A DNA stretch of 64,000 bases from Polaribacter sp. SA4-12. Its GTDB lineage: Bacteria; Bacteroidota; Bacteroidia; Flavobacteriales; Flavobacteriaceae. The stretch spans positions 3,701,501-3,765,500 of the forward strand of contig NZ_CP019334.1 of NCBI RefSeq assembly GCF_002163675.1, given 5' to 3'. Shown piece after piece: positions 36,807 through 46,473 of the stretch. How positions within the stretch are numbered: position 1 is the first letter of the stretch; the number at the start of each line of letters is the position of its first letter. The notes beneath the pieces were generated by a model that saw only the letters and a program-made list of their open reading frames with translations, made no database searches and was not told the origin of the DNA. A program made the position numbers and the translations under genes.

Positions 36807-38402
36807 ATGAAAATGAAGTTTTTGAAGTATGCTACGTTTGTTCTGTTTGTTTTGCTATCTGTAGTTTCGGTTTTGGGGCAAAAGAAAAAGCCAAACATTA
36901 TTTTTATAATGTCAGACGATCACACATCACAAGCTGTTGGCGCTTATGGCGGACGATTGTCAAAATTAAATCCGACACCAAATATCGATAAATTAGCTGC
37001 GGAAGGCATTCGTTTTGAGAACGCATTTTGTACTAATTCTATTTGTACTCCAAGTAGAGCAAACATTATTACGGGTCAATATTCACAAACAAACGGAGTT
37101 TTAGATTTAGATATTCATTTAGAAAACAGCAAACAATATTTACCAAAAGAGTTAAAAAAACTTGGTTATTCCACCGCAATTATTGGGAAGTGGCATTTAT
37201 ACACAGAGCCAAATTTCGATTATTATAAGGTTTTACCGGGTCAAGGAAAATATTTTAACCCAACTTTTATGGAAAAAGGTCAGGGTGAATATCCAAAGAA
37301 TATAGTGAAATCAAAAGGTCATTCTACAGACGTAATTACAGATGCTTCCATTGAATATTTAAATGAAGTTGATAAATCTAAACCGTTCTTTTTAATGCAT
37401 CATTACAAAGCGCCACACGATAAATTTGAGTATGCGCCACGTTATGCCGATTATTTAAAAGATGTAGAAATCCCTGAACCTGCGAGTTTATACAATCAAC
37501 CAAACTTTGGTTCTGCGGGTGTTTTTGGAGAAGATAATGATTTGAAGAATTTTATAGGAACTTCTGTTTCCCCAAGAAATACAAATGCCAATAATCATAG
37601 TAATTATTCAAAATTATTTTTTAAAAACGAAAAAGATCCAAAGAAAAGTACACATTTGGCATATCAAAAATATTTAAAAGATTATTTACGATGTGTAAAA
37701 GGTGTCGATGATAATTTAGGACGGTTATTTACCTATTTAAAAGAAGCAGGGTTGTGGGAAAACACCATAATTATTTATACAGGAGATCAAGGAATGATGT
37801 TAGGAGAACATGATTTTGTAGACAAACGTTGGATGTATGACGAATCTATGCGAATGCCATTTATTGTGCATTATCCTAAAGGAATTGATAAAGGAATGGT
37901 AACAGATTTATTGATAAATAATACCGATTATGCGCCAACTATGATTGAACTTGCTAGAGGTGAAAAACCTACATATATGCAAGGCGAAAGTTTTATAAAA
38001 ACCTTAAATGGCGAAAGTGAAACGGATTGGCGAGAAGGAACTTATTACAGATATTGGATGCATATTATTCATCATTATGTGCCAGCTCATTTCGGGCTTC
38101 GAACCAAAGAACACAAACTTATTTTCTATTATGGGAAACATTATCTGTCTGAAAATGAATTTGAAGGTCATTATTGGAAAACCCAATATAAAGATGTAAA
38201 CAAAGAAACACCGCATACTTGGGAGTTTTACGATTTAAAAAATGACCCAGAAGAATTACATAATAAATACAATGACCCAGCTTACAAAAACATCATTTCT
38301 AAAATGAAAGTGGAGCTAAAAAAACAACGTATTGAGTTGAATGAAACAGATGCGAAATATCCAACAATTCAAGCAATTGTTGATAAACATTGGAATGATT
38401 AA
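36807..38402 (+). CDS. S1-family sulfatase, 6-O-sulfatase-like
   Basis: This 531-residue sulfatase has a cleavable signal peptide (VVSVLGQ). IIFIMSDDHTSQAVGAYGG carries the metal-binding aspartates. SICTPSRANIITGQ has Cys80 as the formylglycine precursor, and IIGKWHL and IYTGDQGMMLGEHDF complete the site. The run FDYYKVLPGQGKYFNPTF and the late YRYWMHIIHHYVPAHFGLRT resemble the branch that contains GlcNAc-6-sulfatases. Enzymes of that branch in porphyran-degrading Bacteroides are reported to remove 6-O-sulfate from L-galactose, which would suit this locus. The subfamily assignment is by eye only. It lies 4 bases after a GH2 gene. Confidence 0.92.
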   Translation: MKMKFLKYATFVLFVLLSVVSVLGQKKKPNIIFIMSDDHTSQAVGAYGGRLSKLNPTPNIDKLAAEGIRFENAFCTNSICTPSRANIITGQYSQTNGVLDLDIHLENSKQYLPKELKKLGYSTAIIGKWHLYTEPNFDYYKVLPGQGKYFNPTFMEKGQGEYPKNIVKSKGHSTDVITDASIEYLNEVDKSKPFFLMHHYKAPHDKFEYAPRYADYLKDVEIPEPASLYNQPNFGSAGVFGEDNDLKNFIGTSVSPRNTNANNHSNYSKLFFKNEKDPKKSTHLAYQKYLKDYLRCVKGVDDNLGRLFTYLKEAGLWENTIIIYTGDQGMMLGEHDFVDKRWMYDESMRMPFIVHYPKGIDKGMVTDLLINNTDYAPTMIELARGEKPTYMQGESFIKTLNGESETDWREGTYYRYWMHIIHHYVPAHFGLRTKEHKLIFYYGKHYLSENEFEGHYWKTQYKDVNKETPHTWEFYDLKNDPEELHNKYNDPAYKNIISKMKVELKKQRIELNETDAKYPTIQAIVDKHWND

Positions 38403-38412
38403 TTTATAAATT

Positions 38413-38553
38413 ATGACGAAAGTAAGATTAGTGTTTTTTATCAGTAATCATTTTTTGTGATGAGAAAAAACCTATAAATGGAATGAATGGCTTTACAATA
38501 TGATAGAAAAGGAATTGAATTTTAGAAATAAAAGCAAAAAAATAGAGTCTAAT
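38413..38553 (+). pseudogene. Possible remnant of a small lipoprotein gene
   Basis: Between the sulfatase and the SGNH hydrolase an ATG at 38413 starts MTKVRLVFFISNHF and then meets a stop. A shifted frame continues directly as FCDEKKPINGMNGFTI, and another as YDRKGIEF. Joined, the first two would read like a lipoprotein signal with its lipobox cysteine followed by a mature N-terminus. This looks like the 5' end of a lost lipoprotein, but the stretch is short and chance cannot be excluded. Confidence 0.3.
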
Positions 38554-38574
38554 TAAGCTAAAAAAAATATTTCA

Positions 38575-39942
38575 ATGAAAAAATACACATTCATTTTATT
38601 GCTATTTATTGTATGTAATTTACAATCTCAAAATAGTAATATTTCAACCTTTAAAAAAGGAGATAGAATTGTTTTTATAGGAAATAGTATTACGCATGAT
38701 GGTAGATATCATAACTTTTTTCAGATATATAATGCAACTCGTTTTCCTAATGAAAAAGTAGCCTATTTCAACGCTGGTATTGCAGGTGATGTTGCTAATG
38801 GAATGATTCGTCGTTTTGAAAGTGATATTTTGGTTCATAAACCAACTCATGCTTTTTTAATGACAGGTATGAATGATGTAAACAGATGGTTATACACAGA
38901 TAAAAAACCAGATGCTAACAATTTAAAACAGCGTCAAGAAACTTTAGATAAGTATATTTTACAAACCGAAGAATTGGCAAAAAGATTGGTAGAAAATAAC
39001 ATCAACCCAATTTTTATTACTCCATCAATCTACGATCAGACAGGAATACAAAACACAACCAATGATTTTGGTACAAATGATGGGTTGTCAACTTTTGCCC
39101 TTCATATAAAAAGAATGGCAAAAAAATATAATGCTCCTTTGGTTGATTTTCAAAATATTATGTTATCAATTAATAAAAAAGAACAAGCAAAAGATTCTAC
39201 TTTTACAATAGTTGGTCCAGATAGAATCCATCCTCAAGATATAGGTCATTTAGTAATGGCTTTTGAAATGATTAGAACGATTGCACCAACAGAATATATA
39301 TCTAAAACAATAATTGATGCTCGTAAAAATAAAGTAAAAGAATCTTTTAATAGTGAAGTGGTTTTTGAAGAAAAATCTAATGATTTTGAGTTTAAAATGT
39401 TAGAGAAATCATTGCCTTTTCCTATTAAAGAAGCTTTTCAAAAAGTGAATAAATTAGTGCCTTTAAATAAAACACTAAACAATGAAATCTTAGTTGTGAA
39501 AAGGTTAAAAAAAGGAAATTATAAACTTTTAATTGATGATGATGAAATAGGTTTTTTTGCTTGTGATGACTTAAAAAGAGGAATCAATTTGGCAAATTAT
39601 CAAAACACACCTCAGTATAAGCAAGCTATTAAAGTTTCGGAGATTGTAAATGTATATCATAAAACACAAGACAGTTTAAGAAACATCACTTTTGTAGAAT
39701 TTAAAATGATGGGTGACTATAAAGGTGATAATACATTGGCTTCTAAAAAAGAATTCCTAATTGCTAAAAACGAAAAAGACATTGGTAAAAGTTGGTACGA
39801 ATGGAATAAGAAAAACATTCAAAAATACTTTGTAATTCTTCCAAAAGAAAAAGAGTTATGGAGGAAACTAAAAATGTATAGAGATGAAATTTATACAGCT
39901 AATAAACCTAAATGGCATCGTTTTAAATTAGTGAAACAATAA
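38575..39942 (+). CDS. SGNH/GDSL-type hydrolase (carbohydrate esterase-like)
   Basis: This 455-residue secreted protein (signal peptide ending CNLQSQ) has an SGNH hydrolase domain. IVFIGNSITHDG provides the nucleophile Ser (block I), NAGIAGDVANG the Gly (block II), MTGMNDVNR the Asn (block III) and GPDRIHPQDIGHLVMA the Asp and His (block V). Such enzymes remove acetyl or other acyl groups from polysaccharides. The C-terminal 200 residues (from about 250) are Lys-rich and form a second part common in Bacteroidota SGNH proteins. It lies in the operon between a sulfatase and a GH2, so it may deacylate or de-esterify the same glycan. A small decayed segment precedes it. Confidence 0.87.
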   Translation: MKKYTFILLLFIVCNLQSQNSNISTFKKGDRIVFIGNSITHDGRYHNFFQIYNATRFPNEKVAYFNAGIAGDVANGMIRRFESDILVHKPTHAFLMTGMNDVNRWLYTDKKPDANNLKQRQETLDKYILQTEELAKRLVENNINPIFITPSIYDQTGIQNTTNDFGTNDGLSTFALHIKRMAKKYNAPLVDFQNIMLSINKKEQAKDSTFTIVGPDRIHPQDIGHLVMAFEMIRTIAPTEYISKTIIDARKNKVKESFNSEVVFEEKSNDFEFKMLEKSLPFPIKEAFQKVNKLVPLNKTLNNEILVVKRLKKGNYKLLIDDDEIGFFACDDLKRGINLANYQNTPQYKQAIKVSEIVNVYHKTQDSLRNITFVEFKMMGDYKGDNTLASKKEFLIAKNEKDIGKSWYEWNKKNIQKYFVILPKEKELWRKLKMYRDEIYTANKPKWHRFKLVKQ

Positions 39943-39981
39943 TTATTGATTTTACTTTTTCTGATTTTTAAAACATAAAAA

Positions 39982-42498
39982 ATGACTATCAAAACGCAAC
40001 TTTTCTTTATAATATTAAGTGCTCTTTTTTTGAGCTGTTCAACAATAAAAGAGAAAGAATCAAGAAGTATAAAAGATTTTAACTTCGATTGGGAGTTTTA
40101 TTTAGGCGATGTTGAATCTGCTGAAAAAGAAACTTGGAAATCTGTAAGATTGCCACACGATTGGAGTGTAGAACATTCATTTACAAAAGAAGCAGCAGGT
40201 GCAACAGCATTTCTTCCTGGAGGAATTGGTTGGTATAAGAAACAATTTTTTGTATCAGAAAACGATAAAAATAAAATTATTTCTATAGAATTTGATGGAG
40301 TTTATTCTAATTCAGAAGTTTGGATTAATGGTAATTATTTAGGAAAACGTCCTTATGGATATATCCCTTTTTCTTATGAATTAACTGAACATTTAAAGTA
40401 TGGAGAAGCAAATGAGATTAAGGTAAAAGTAGATCGTTCTGCATATATAGATTGCAGATGGTATCCTGGTTCTGGAATTTACAGAAGTGTTAAGTTAATT
40501 GCTACAAATAAATTACATATTCCTCAATGGGGAACATTTATTACTACACCAAAGGTTGATGAAAAAAATGCGACTGTTTCCCTAAAAATAGATATTAAAA
40601 ACCAATTTAAAGTTGATAAAAAAGCAATATTAAAAACAACTATTTTTTATCAAAATGAAATAATTTCAACAGTAAATTCATCTATTAACTTAAGTGCTGA
40701 TAAATTAAAAAAAGTAAGTCAAAATATCAATATAAAAAACCCTGAAATTTGGGATATTGAAAGCCCTAATCTTTATAAAGCAGTTTCAAAAATTGTAATT
40801 GATGATACAGTTATTGATAGAAAAGAAACAAAATTTGGGGTGAGAAGTTTTTCTTTTGATAAGAATGAAGGTTTCTTTTTAAACGGAAAAAATACTTTAA
40901 TAAAAGGAGTTTGTTTACATCACGACGCTGGTTTGGTTGGTGCTGCAGTTCCTAAAGGAGTTTGGAAACGTAGACTTGAAACTTTAAAAGAAGCAGGAGT
41001 TAATGCGATAAGAACAGCTCACAATCCACCTTCAGCAGAGTTTTTAGATTTGTGTGATGAATTAGGCTTTTTAGTACAAGATGAAGCTTTTGATGAGTGG
41101 AATAATCCAAAAGACAAGAAACATAATTATAACCAGGTAAAGTCAGATCCTTTAACTTCTGGTTATACAGAACATTTTTCTGAATGGTCAGAAAGAGATC
41201 TTAAAAACATGGTTCTTAGAGATCGAAATCATCCTTCAATAATTATGTGGAGTATTGGTAATGAAATCGAGTGGACCTATGCACGATATGGACAAGCAAC
41301 AGGTTATTGGGGAGAAAATAAAGTAGGTGATATTAACTATTATTATGATGAACCTAGACTTGCTATTAATAAAATAAAAAAGAATTTTAATACATCTAAA
41401 CCAAGTAAATATAGTTTAGCAAATACAGCTAAAAATTTATCAAAATGGGTAAAAGAAATTGATGCAACAAGGCCTGTTACTGCAAATTTGGTAATACCAA
41501 CTGTAAGTAATTTTTCTGGTTATGCAGATGCTTTAGATATTGTTGGTTTAAGTTATAGACAAGCTGTTTACAATTATTCTCACAAGAATTATCCTAATAA
41601 AACATTTTTAGGAACAGAAAATTGGGCAAAATATCACGAGTGGAAAGCTGTTTTAGACAAACCTTTTATTTCTGGAATTTTCTTGTGGACTGGTATTGAT
41701 TATATGGGTGAATCTAGAAGTTGGCCTGTAAAAGGAAGTGGAAGTGGCTTGTTAGATTTTGCTGGGTTTAAAAAACCTGCTTTTCATATGTTTAAATCGC
41801 TTTGGTCTACAAAACCTCATATTTATATAACAACTCAAAATGAAGAAAAATCGCCTTACAAATTAGATGTAAAATCTAATATGGTAGTAGAAAAAGAAAA
41901 AGGTTGGTCTAAAAAACAAAAATGGGGTTGGCATAAAGTTAATGAACATTGGAATTATAATAAAGGAGAGGAAATCGCTGTTGAGGTTTATACAAATCAG
42001 CCAGAAGTAGAATTGTTTTTGAATGATACATCTTTAGGAATTAAAAAACTGAGCGATGTTGATGATCATATTTTAAAATGGTTTGTTCCTTATTCTGAAG
42101 GAAAATTAACTGCAAAATCTGTTGAAACATCTTCTATAGAAACATCAATAAAAACAGCGAAAGAATTTAAAAACATAAAACTAGAAGTTGATAAAACTGA
42201 ACTAAAAGCAGATGGATATGAAGTTGCTCATTTTACAGTTCAATTAATGGATGAAAATGGAAATCCTATAAAATTTGAAGACAAAGAAATTGAATTCATC
42301 ATTGAAGGAGATGCAAAATTATTAGGTGTTGATAATGGACATTATGCAAATGTACAAGATTATCAAAGTAATCGTTTAAAAACTCATAATGGTAAAGCAT
42401 TAATGATTCTACAATCCAACTTAAATGCTTCTATAGTTAAAGTAAAAGCAATCTGTGTAGATATTACTAGTGAAATTATTACGCTGAGTATAAAATAA
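39982..42498 (+). CDS. GH2 beta-glycosidase (lipoprotein), last gene of the long operon
   Basis: This is an 838-residue GH2 lipoprotein (cysteine in LFLSCSTI). The order is: sugar-binding domain (FNFDWEFYLGD, LPHDWSVEHSF, WYKKQF), immunoglobulin-like domain, TIM barrel (IKGVCLHHDAGLVGAAVPKG), then two C-terminal beta domains (KTELKADGYEVAHFTVQL). Acid/base is Glu428 in WSIGNEIEW and nucleophile Glu546 in FLGTENWAKY. It is a paralogue of the GH2 at 34178 and shares its EIEWT and GTENW active-site variants. The GH2 at 21034 has GNEILEQ and GSETSS instead, so two GH2 subtypes serve this operon. It converges with the beta-helix gene, with only 4 bases between stops. Confidence 0.92.
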   Translation: MTIKTQLFFIILSALFLSCSTIKEKESRSIKDFNFDWEFYLGDVESAEKETWKSVRLPHDWSVEHSFTKEAAGATAFLPGGIGWYKKQFFVSENDKNKIISIEFDGVYSNSEVWINGNYLGKRPYGYIPFSYELTEHLKYGEANEIKVKVDRSAYIDCRWYPGSGIYRSVKLIATNKLHIPQWGTFITTPKVDEKNATVSLKIDIKNQFKVDKKAILKTTIFYQNEIISTVNSSINLSADKLKKVSQNINIKNPEIWDIESPNLYKAVSKIVIDDTVIDRKETKFGVRSFSFDKNEGFFLNGKNTLIKGVCLHHDAGLVGAAVPKGVWKRRLETLKEAGVNAIRTAHNPPSAEFLDLCDELGFLVQDEAFDEWNNPKDKKHNYNQVKSDPLTSGYTEHFSEWSERDLKNMVLRDRNHPSIIMWSIGNEIEWTYARYGQATGYWGENKVGDINYYYDEPRLAINKIKKNFNTSKPSKYSLANTAKNLSKWVKEIDATRPVTANLVIPTVSNFSGYADALDIVGLSYRQAVYNYSHKNYPNKTFLGTENWAKYHEWKAVLDKPFISGIFLWTGIDYMGESRSWPVKGSGSGLLDFAGFKKPAFHMFKSLWSTKPHIYITTQNEEKSPYKLDVKSNMVVEKEKGWSKKQKWGWHKVNEHWNYNKGEEIAVEVYTNQPEVELFLNDTSLGIKKLSDVDDHILKWFVPYSEGKLTAKSVETSSIETSIKTAKEFKNIKLEVDKTELKADGYEVAHFTVQLMDENGNPIKFEDKEIEFIIEGDAKLLGVDNGHYANVQDYQSNRLKTHNGKALMILQSNLNASIVKVKAICVDITSEIITLSIK

Positions 42499-42502
42499 TT
42501 TA

Positions 42503-44497
42503 TTAATCTTCAGGATAATAAACTTTGATTAATTCAGTAAGGTTTGTTTTATATCCTGCTTTAGAAAAATCTTGAAGTTCTATTCCTTGAGATTTTAATA
42601 GCGCATCATTTGATAAATTTAATTTACCAGATTCAATTCCTATTAGCTTAATTTCTGAAAACAAAGTACCATTAAATGGCGTTAATTGATCTTCTGATAC
42701 TTTATCATATTGTGCTAATTGTCTTAATTTAATGTCTCCAGAATTACTATTGAAGATGTTGTTTTTCCAAGAAGTAATTCCAATTGCAGATGAATAACCT
42801 TTCATTACTTTGCCTTGTTTACCTTTAATATATTTTGGTGAACTTTCTGTGGGACCTTTAAAAATAATAGAATCAGCAACTAAAATATTCTTTTCAAAAG
42901 TTAATTCAGATGAATTTGCATACGCTATAGATTGCGGGCCTTTATCAAGAAAAACATTGTTTTTATAGCTACAATTTCTTGTCATATGTGCTTGAATTGG
43001 TACTTTTGCATTGTAAGATAAATTATTTTCAACTACACAATTTTCACAACCTTCATCTAAATAGTAAGCATATGTTTTTATACCAGAATTCAATTTAGAC
43101 AAAACAACATTATTTTTTACTTTCGTGTTTTTATGTCCAAACATATAAATAGCTCCACCATCTTGCATAAAAGTTTTTATATTATGAATAACATTTCCTT
43201 CAACTAAAGAATTATTTCCGATTCCATTTATTCCACAATAAGGCATATTATAAATCTCATTCTGACTTATTGTATTTTTGTTTCCTTGGCCAAAAATACC
43301 AACAGCACTTTTGTAAATTAATCCAATATCGTGTAATCTGTTTTGTTTGATTTCTATATTTTTTCCTCTATAAAAAATGGCTCCTGCACCACAATTCTCT
43401 ATTTCAGAATTAGTAATTTTTATATTATTTCCTAATAATTTTAAAGCCCAACCACCAATATTTTTAATATTTAAGTTGATAAGAGAAACGTCATCGATGT
43501 TTTTTCCACTAATAGCTCCTTCAAAACGCATTGCACCATAACCACCAGTAATTAATTTAGTTGTTGTAGAAGTTAGCGTTAGATTTTCGATAGAAATATT
43601 AGAGGTTCCTTTTTCTAAAGTTATAATATTTTGATATTTTGGAACTATGATTTGCAAAGAAGAAATATTTTCATTTTCTGTTGGCCAATAATACAATCGT
43701 TCATTTGTTCTGTCTAAAAACCATTGTCCTGGTTTTGTCATTCCTTCCAAAGTGTTCCAAACAACATACGTTTGTGCATTTTTGTTTCTCTTTGCAAAAG
43801 CTCCTGGAGGATGTTGGCTTTCGTTATCAAATTTTAAAGTATTATTTTCTATATTATGACTTTTTAAACCAACTAAAGTTTCATCCCATTCATGGTAAAT
43901 TGTTAATTCTGCATTGTTAACATCGATGTTTTTAATGTCTTCAGGAATATATTTTAAAGTAGTTTTTTCTTCATCTGTAGGTTTTCTTTCCCAACCACCA
44001 GCTTCTGAAGATAACCATCTAACATCAAAATTATTTAAATGTGTGAAAGCTCCTTTTTCTGGTGATCTTGCACGCTCTTTATATTTTCCGTTTACTTGAA
44101 TCATTCTAAAATCCCAATTTCTATTTCTAGTATTTGGTACATCAGCATATATAAACTTTCCTTCTTTTTTTAAATTTTCTAACTTAATTCCTCCAAAAAG
44201 CATAGGTGAACTTCCTTCTTCACCTTTAATCGTTAGGTTTTTATCCTCTTTTGTTAGCTTAAGATTTACATCAAAATATTTACCCTTTTTAACGATAATC
44301 ACTTTTTTACCATTAGTTTCTCTAGTTTTATTAATAGCAAAATCTAATGTTTTAAGAGGTGAAGATGAAGATCCTGCATTTTTATCATCTCCGTTTTCAC
44401 TTACATAGATTTTTAAGCTTTCTGAAGGTTTTGGTGAACATCCAATATGAAAAAAAGATGATATAAATAGTAAGTATACGATGCTTTTAAATTTCAT
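42503..44497 (-). CDS. Right-handed beta-helix lipoprotein, GH141/GH110-like
   Basis: This 664-residue lipoprotein (cysteine in FFHIGCSPK) is a parallel beta-helix enzyme candidate. It opens with IYVSENGDDKNAGSSSSPLKTLDFAINKTRE, the start typical of several beta-helix glycosidases. An inserted beta-domain follows (RMIQVNGKYKERARSP, ELTIYHEWDETLVG). From about 290 to 560 there are regular coil repeats with Asn ladders (NNIKITNSEIENCGAGAIFYRGKNIEIKQN). This layout recalls GH141 (fucosidase/xylanase) and GH110 (alpha-1,3-galactosidase). Both would suit a locus with GH29 and GH16, but I cannot choose. It is co-directional with the lactonase gene 9 bases upstream. Confidence 0.75.
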   Translation of the reverse strand: MKFKSIVYLLFISSFFHIGCSPKPSESLKIYVSENGDDKNAGSSSSPLKTLDFAINKTRETNGKKVIIVKKGKYFDVNLKLTKEDKNLTIKGEEGSSPMLFGGIKLENLKKEGKFIYADVPNTRNRNWDFRMIQVNGKYKERARSPEKGAFTHLNNFDVRWLSSEAGGWERKPTDEEKTTLKYIPEDIKNIDVNNAELTIYHEWDETLVGLKSHNIENNTLKFDNESQHPPGAFAKRNKNAQTYVVWNTLEGMTKPGQWFLDRTNERLYYWPTENENISSLQIIVPKYQNIITLEKGTSNISIENLTLTSTTTKLITGGYGAMRFEGAISGKNIDDVSLINLNIKNIGGWALKLLGNNIKITNSEIENCGAGAIFYRGKNIEIKQNRLHDIGLIYKSAVGIFGQGNKNTISQNEIYNMPYCGINGIGNNSLVEGNVIHNIKTFMQDGGAIYMFGHKNTKVKNNVVLSKLNSGIKTYAYYLDEGCENCVVENNLSYNAKVPIQAHMTRNCSYKNNVFLDKGPQSIAYANSSELTFEKNILVADSIIFKGPTESSPKYIKGKQGKVMKGYSSAIGITSWKNNIFNSNSGDIKLRQLAQYDKVSEDQLTPFNGTLFSEIKLIGIESGKLNLSNDALLKSQGIELQDFSKAGYKTNLTELIKVYYPED

Positions 44498-44506
44498 AAT
44501 TATGTA

Positions 44507-45550
44507 TTATAAGAAGATGGCACAAACGCCAGATTTTATTTCTTTTGTTCTTTGTTTTTCTGATAGTTTTCCATCAGAATTAATTCTGTAAACTATTGTT
44601 TCATCAGAATCTTGTAAGCAAGCAATTAACCAATTTCCATCTTTAGAAATATTGAATTCTCTTAACGTTTTTCCTTCCGTAAATTGATGGTCTACTAACT
44701 CTAATGAATCAGCTATAATTTTAAAAATTGTAATAGCATCTATTGTTCTGTTTCCGGCATATAAAAATTTGTTATTCGGATGGATTCTTATCGCAGAAGC
44801 ACTTGGGTTTTTAGTAAAATATTTAGGTAAAGAGTTTACGTTTTCAATTGGTTTAAAAACACTATTTTCATTTTTTAAGATTGATATTTCACCTGTTAAT
44901 TCGCTAATTAGATAGCCTAAATCACCATCTTTATTAAAGACTATATGTCTTGGTCCAAAACCTAAATTAGTATCAATATCAAGTTCTTTTATAGGTTTAA
45001 AGTTTTCATCTTTTAAAGCATATGTTTTTACCTTATCAATGCCTAAATCTGGTATAAAAATTAGTTTTTTGTTAGGGTGGATTGCAACTTGATGAGCGTG
45101 AGGAGCTTCTTGTCTTTCCTCATTTATACTTGATCCTTTATGTTTGAAATTATGAGTTTCTTCAACCAATTTTCCTTGTGAATCTGTAGTATATCTCAAT
45201 ACATTTCCTGTTCCGTAACAAGAAATAAAAACAGTATTATTTATAGATTCAATATGGCAAGGTAGACTTCCAGAAACAGGATGTTCATTAATGAACTCTA
45301 AACTATAATCATCTTTTATTTTGAAAGCTTTTACCTTCGGTTTTTTCTCTTGAATAACTTCTGTAAAAGTGTATAGAAATTGTTTGTCATCAGAAATTGC
45401 CAAATAACCAGGGTTTAAAGTTTTACAAGAATGTAATAATTTTAAATCACCAGTTTTATCATTTAATTCTAGTGTAGAAATACCTATTCCTTTTCCACCA
45501 AAACCTGGTGCAATCATTTCGGTATAACTTCCAATAAAAACAATTGCCAT
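44507..45550 (-). CDS. Beta-propeller lactonase family protein (PF10282-like)
   Basis: This 347-residue protein has no signal peptide, so it is cytoplasmic. It belongs to the seven-bladed propeller family that includes 6-phosphogluconolactonase of the YbhE type: IGSYTEMIAPGFGGKGIGISTLEL, HAHQVAIHPNKKLIFIPDLGIDKV, GPRHIVFNKDGDLGYLISELTGEI and SASAIRIHPNNKFLYAGNR-type blade ends. It probably hydrolyses a sugar lactone. Next to an operon that encodes a mutarotase, sugar dehydrogenases and an acid-sugar dehydratase, it is the best local candidate for the step from aldonolactone to aldonate. In known L-fucose pathways that step is usually done by an amidohydrolase instead. It precedes the beta-helix gene by 9 bases and has its own -7 box. 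Confidence 0.85.
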   Translation of the reverse strand: MAIVFIGSYTEMIAPGFGGKGIGISTLELNDKTGDLKLLHSCKTLNPGYLAISDDKQFLYTFTEVIQEKKPKVKAFKIKDDYSLEFINEHPVSGSLPCHIESINNTVFISCYGTGNVLRYTTDSQGKLVEETHNFKHKGSSINEERQEAPHAHQVAIHPNKKLIFIPDLGIDKVKTYALKDENFKPIKELDIDTNLGFGPRHIVFNKDGDLGYLISELTGEISILKNENSVFKPIENVNSLPKYFTKNPSASAIRIHPNNKFLYAGNRTIDAITIFKIIADSLELVDHQFTEGKTLREFNISKDGNWLIACLQDSDETIVYRINSDGKLSEKQRTKEIKSGVCAIFL

Positions 45551-45578
45551 AATCTTTGAATATTTATGATTCGTATTC

Positions 45579-45586
45579 CAAATTTA
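45579..45586 (-). promoter_or_regulatory. Predicted -7 box of the lactonase gene
   Basis: On the minus strand 45586-45579 is TAAATTTG, an exact TAnnTTTG match, 29 bases before the start codon at 45550. No convincing -33 TTTG is present at standard spacing, so an activator such as the adjacent AraC protein may be needed. Confidence 0.45.
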
Positions 45587-45621
45587 TAAATTATTTACCA
45601 CTTTTGGTTGTTTAAATAAGT

Positions 45622-46473
45622 TTAAATTCGCTGATATAACTGCCTATATGCATTAGGAGTCATTTGCTTATACTTGTTAAATTGCCTATGAAAAAAGGAT
45701 AAGTTATTAAACCCAGATTCGTAACCTATTTCTGAAACCGATAAATCTGTTTCTATGAGCATTTTACTAGCTATTGTAATTTTATATTCGCTTACGTAAT
45801 TTGAATATGTTTTATCAAAAGTTTTTTTAAAAAACCTGCAAAAAGCTTCTTTACTTAAAGATACTTTATTAGCTAATTCTGTTAAAGAAAGTTCGTTTTG
45901 ATAATTGTCTTTAATGTAATTATTAATCACATTTACTCTATTACTTTCTTTTAAAGAGAGGTCTTTTCCAAAACTAGGTCCAGCTAATAAATTAATAGAT
46001 GATTTAGTCGCTAAAACGTTCAAGATATTTAACAAATTTAAAAATCGTTCAAAAGGATTTTGGTTATAAATAGTACTAAAAGAACTTTCTAAAGAAAATG
46101 CAGTTTCTCTATCAAAAGAAAGACCATAACTCGATTTTAAAAGCATTTTTTTGATGCTAGTAAATTCAGGTTTATCAAGTAAATGTAAGAGTAAATCTTC
46201 ATCCCATTGAATTATTACACATTTTACTTGTTCGTTTTTTGAATCAATAGTTTTCCAAGAATGTGGTACATTTTTACCAACTAAAACTAAATCACCTCTT
46301 TCAAATGGTTTCATAGAATCACCAACATATCTAATTCCAGTACTTTGTATCATAAATGTTAGTTCGTACTGTGGATGAAAATGCCACTCAGCTTTAAATT
46401 CTTTTTCCTCAAATATTTTAACTTTAAAAGAATTATTAGGGGATGTAGTGACTTGCTTTAATTGTGCTTTCAT
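45622..46473 (-). CDS. AraC-family transcriptional regulator with cupin sensor
   Basis: This 283-residue regulator has an N-terminal cupin-type ligand-binding half (FKAEWHFHPQYELTFMI and FERGDLVLVGKNVPHSW, with histidines at about 32, 34 and 81). The C-terminal AraC double helix-turn-helix is at about 180-283 (LSLTELANKVSLSKEAFCRFFKK, then LSVSEIGYESGFNNLSFFHRQF and KQMTPNAYRQ). It is divergent from the enolase-SDR-dehydrogenase-permease operon, with 153 bases between start codons. It most likely activates that operon, and perhaps the lactonase downstream, in response to the imported sugar. Confidence 0.94.
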   Translation of the reverse strand: MKAQLKQVTTSPNNSFKVKIFEEKEFKAEWHFHPQYELTFMIQSTGIRYVGDSMKPFERGDLVLVGKNVPHSWKTIDSKNEQVKCVIIQWDEDLLLHLLDKPEFTSIKKMLLKSSYGLSFDRETAFSLESSFSTIYNQNPFERFLNLLNILNVLATKSSINLLAGPSFGKDLSLKESNRVNVINNYIKDNYQNELSLTELANKVSLSKEAFCRFFKKTFDKTYSNYVSEYKITIASKMLIETDLSVSEIGYESGFNNLSFFHRQFNKYKQMTPNAYRQLYQRI

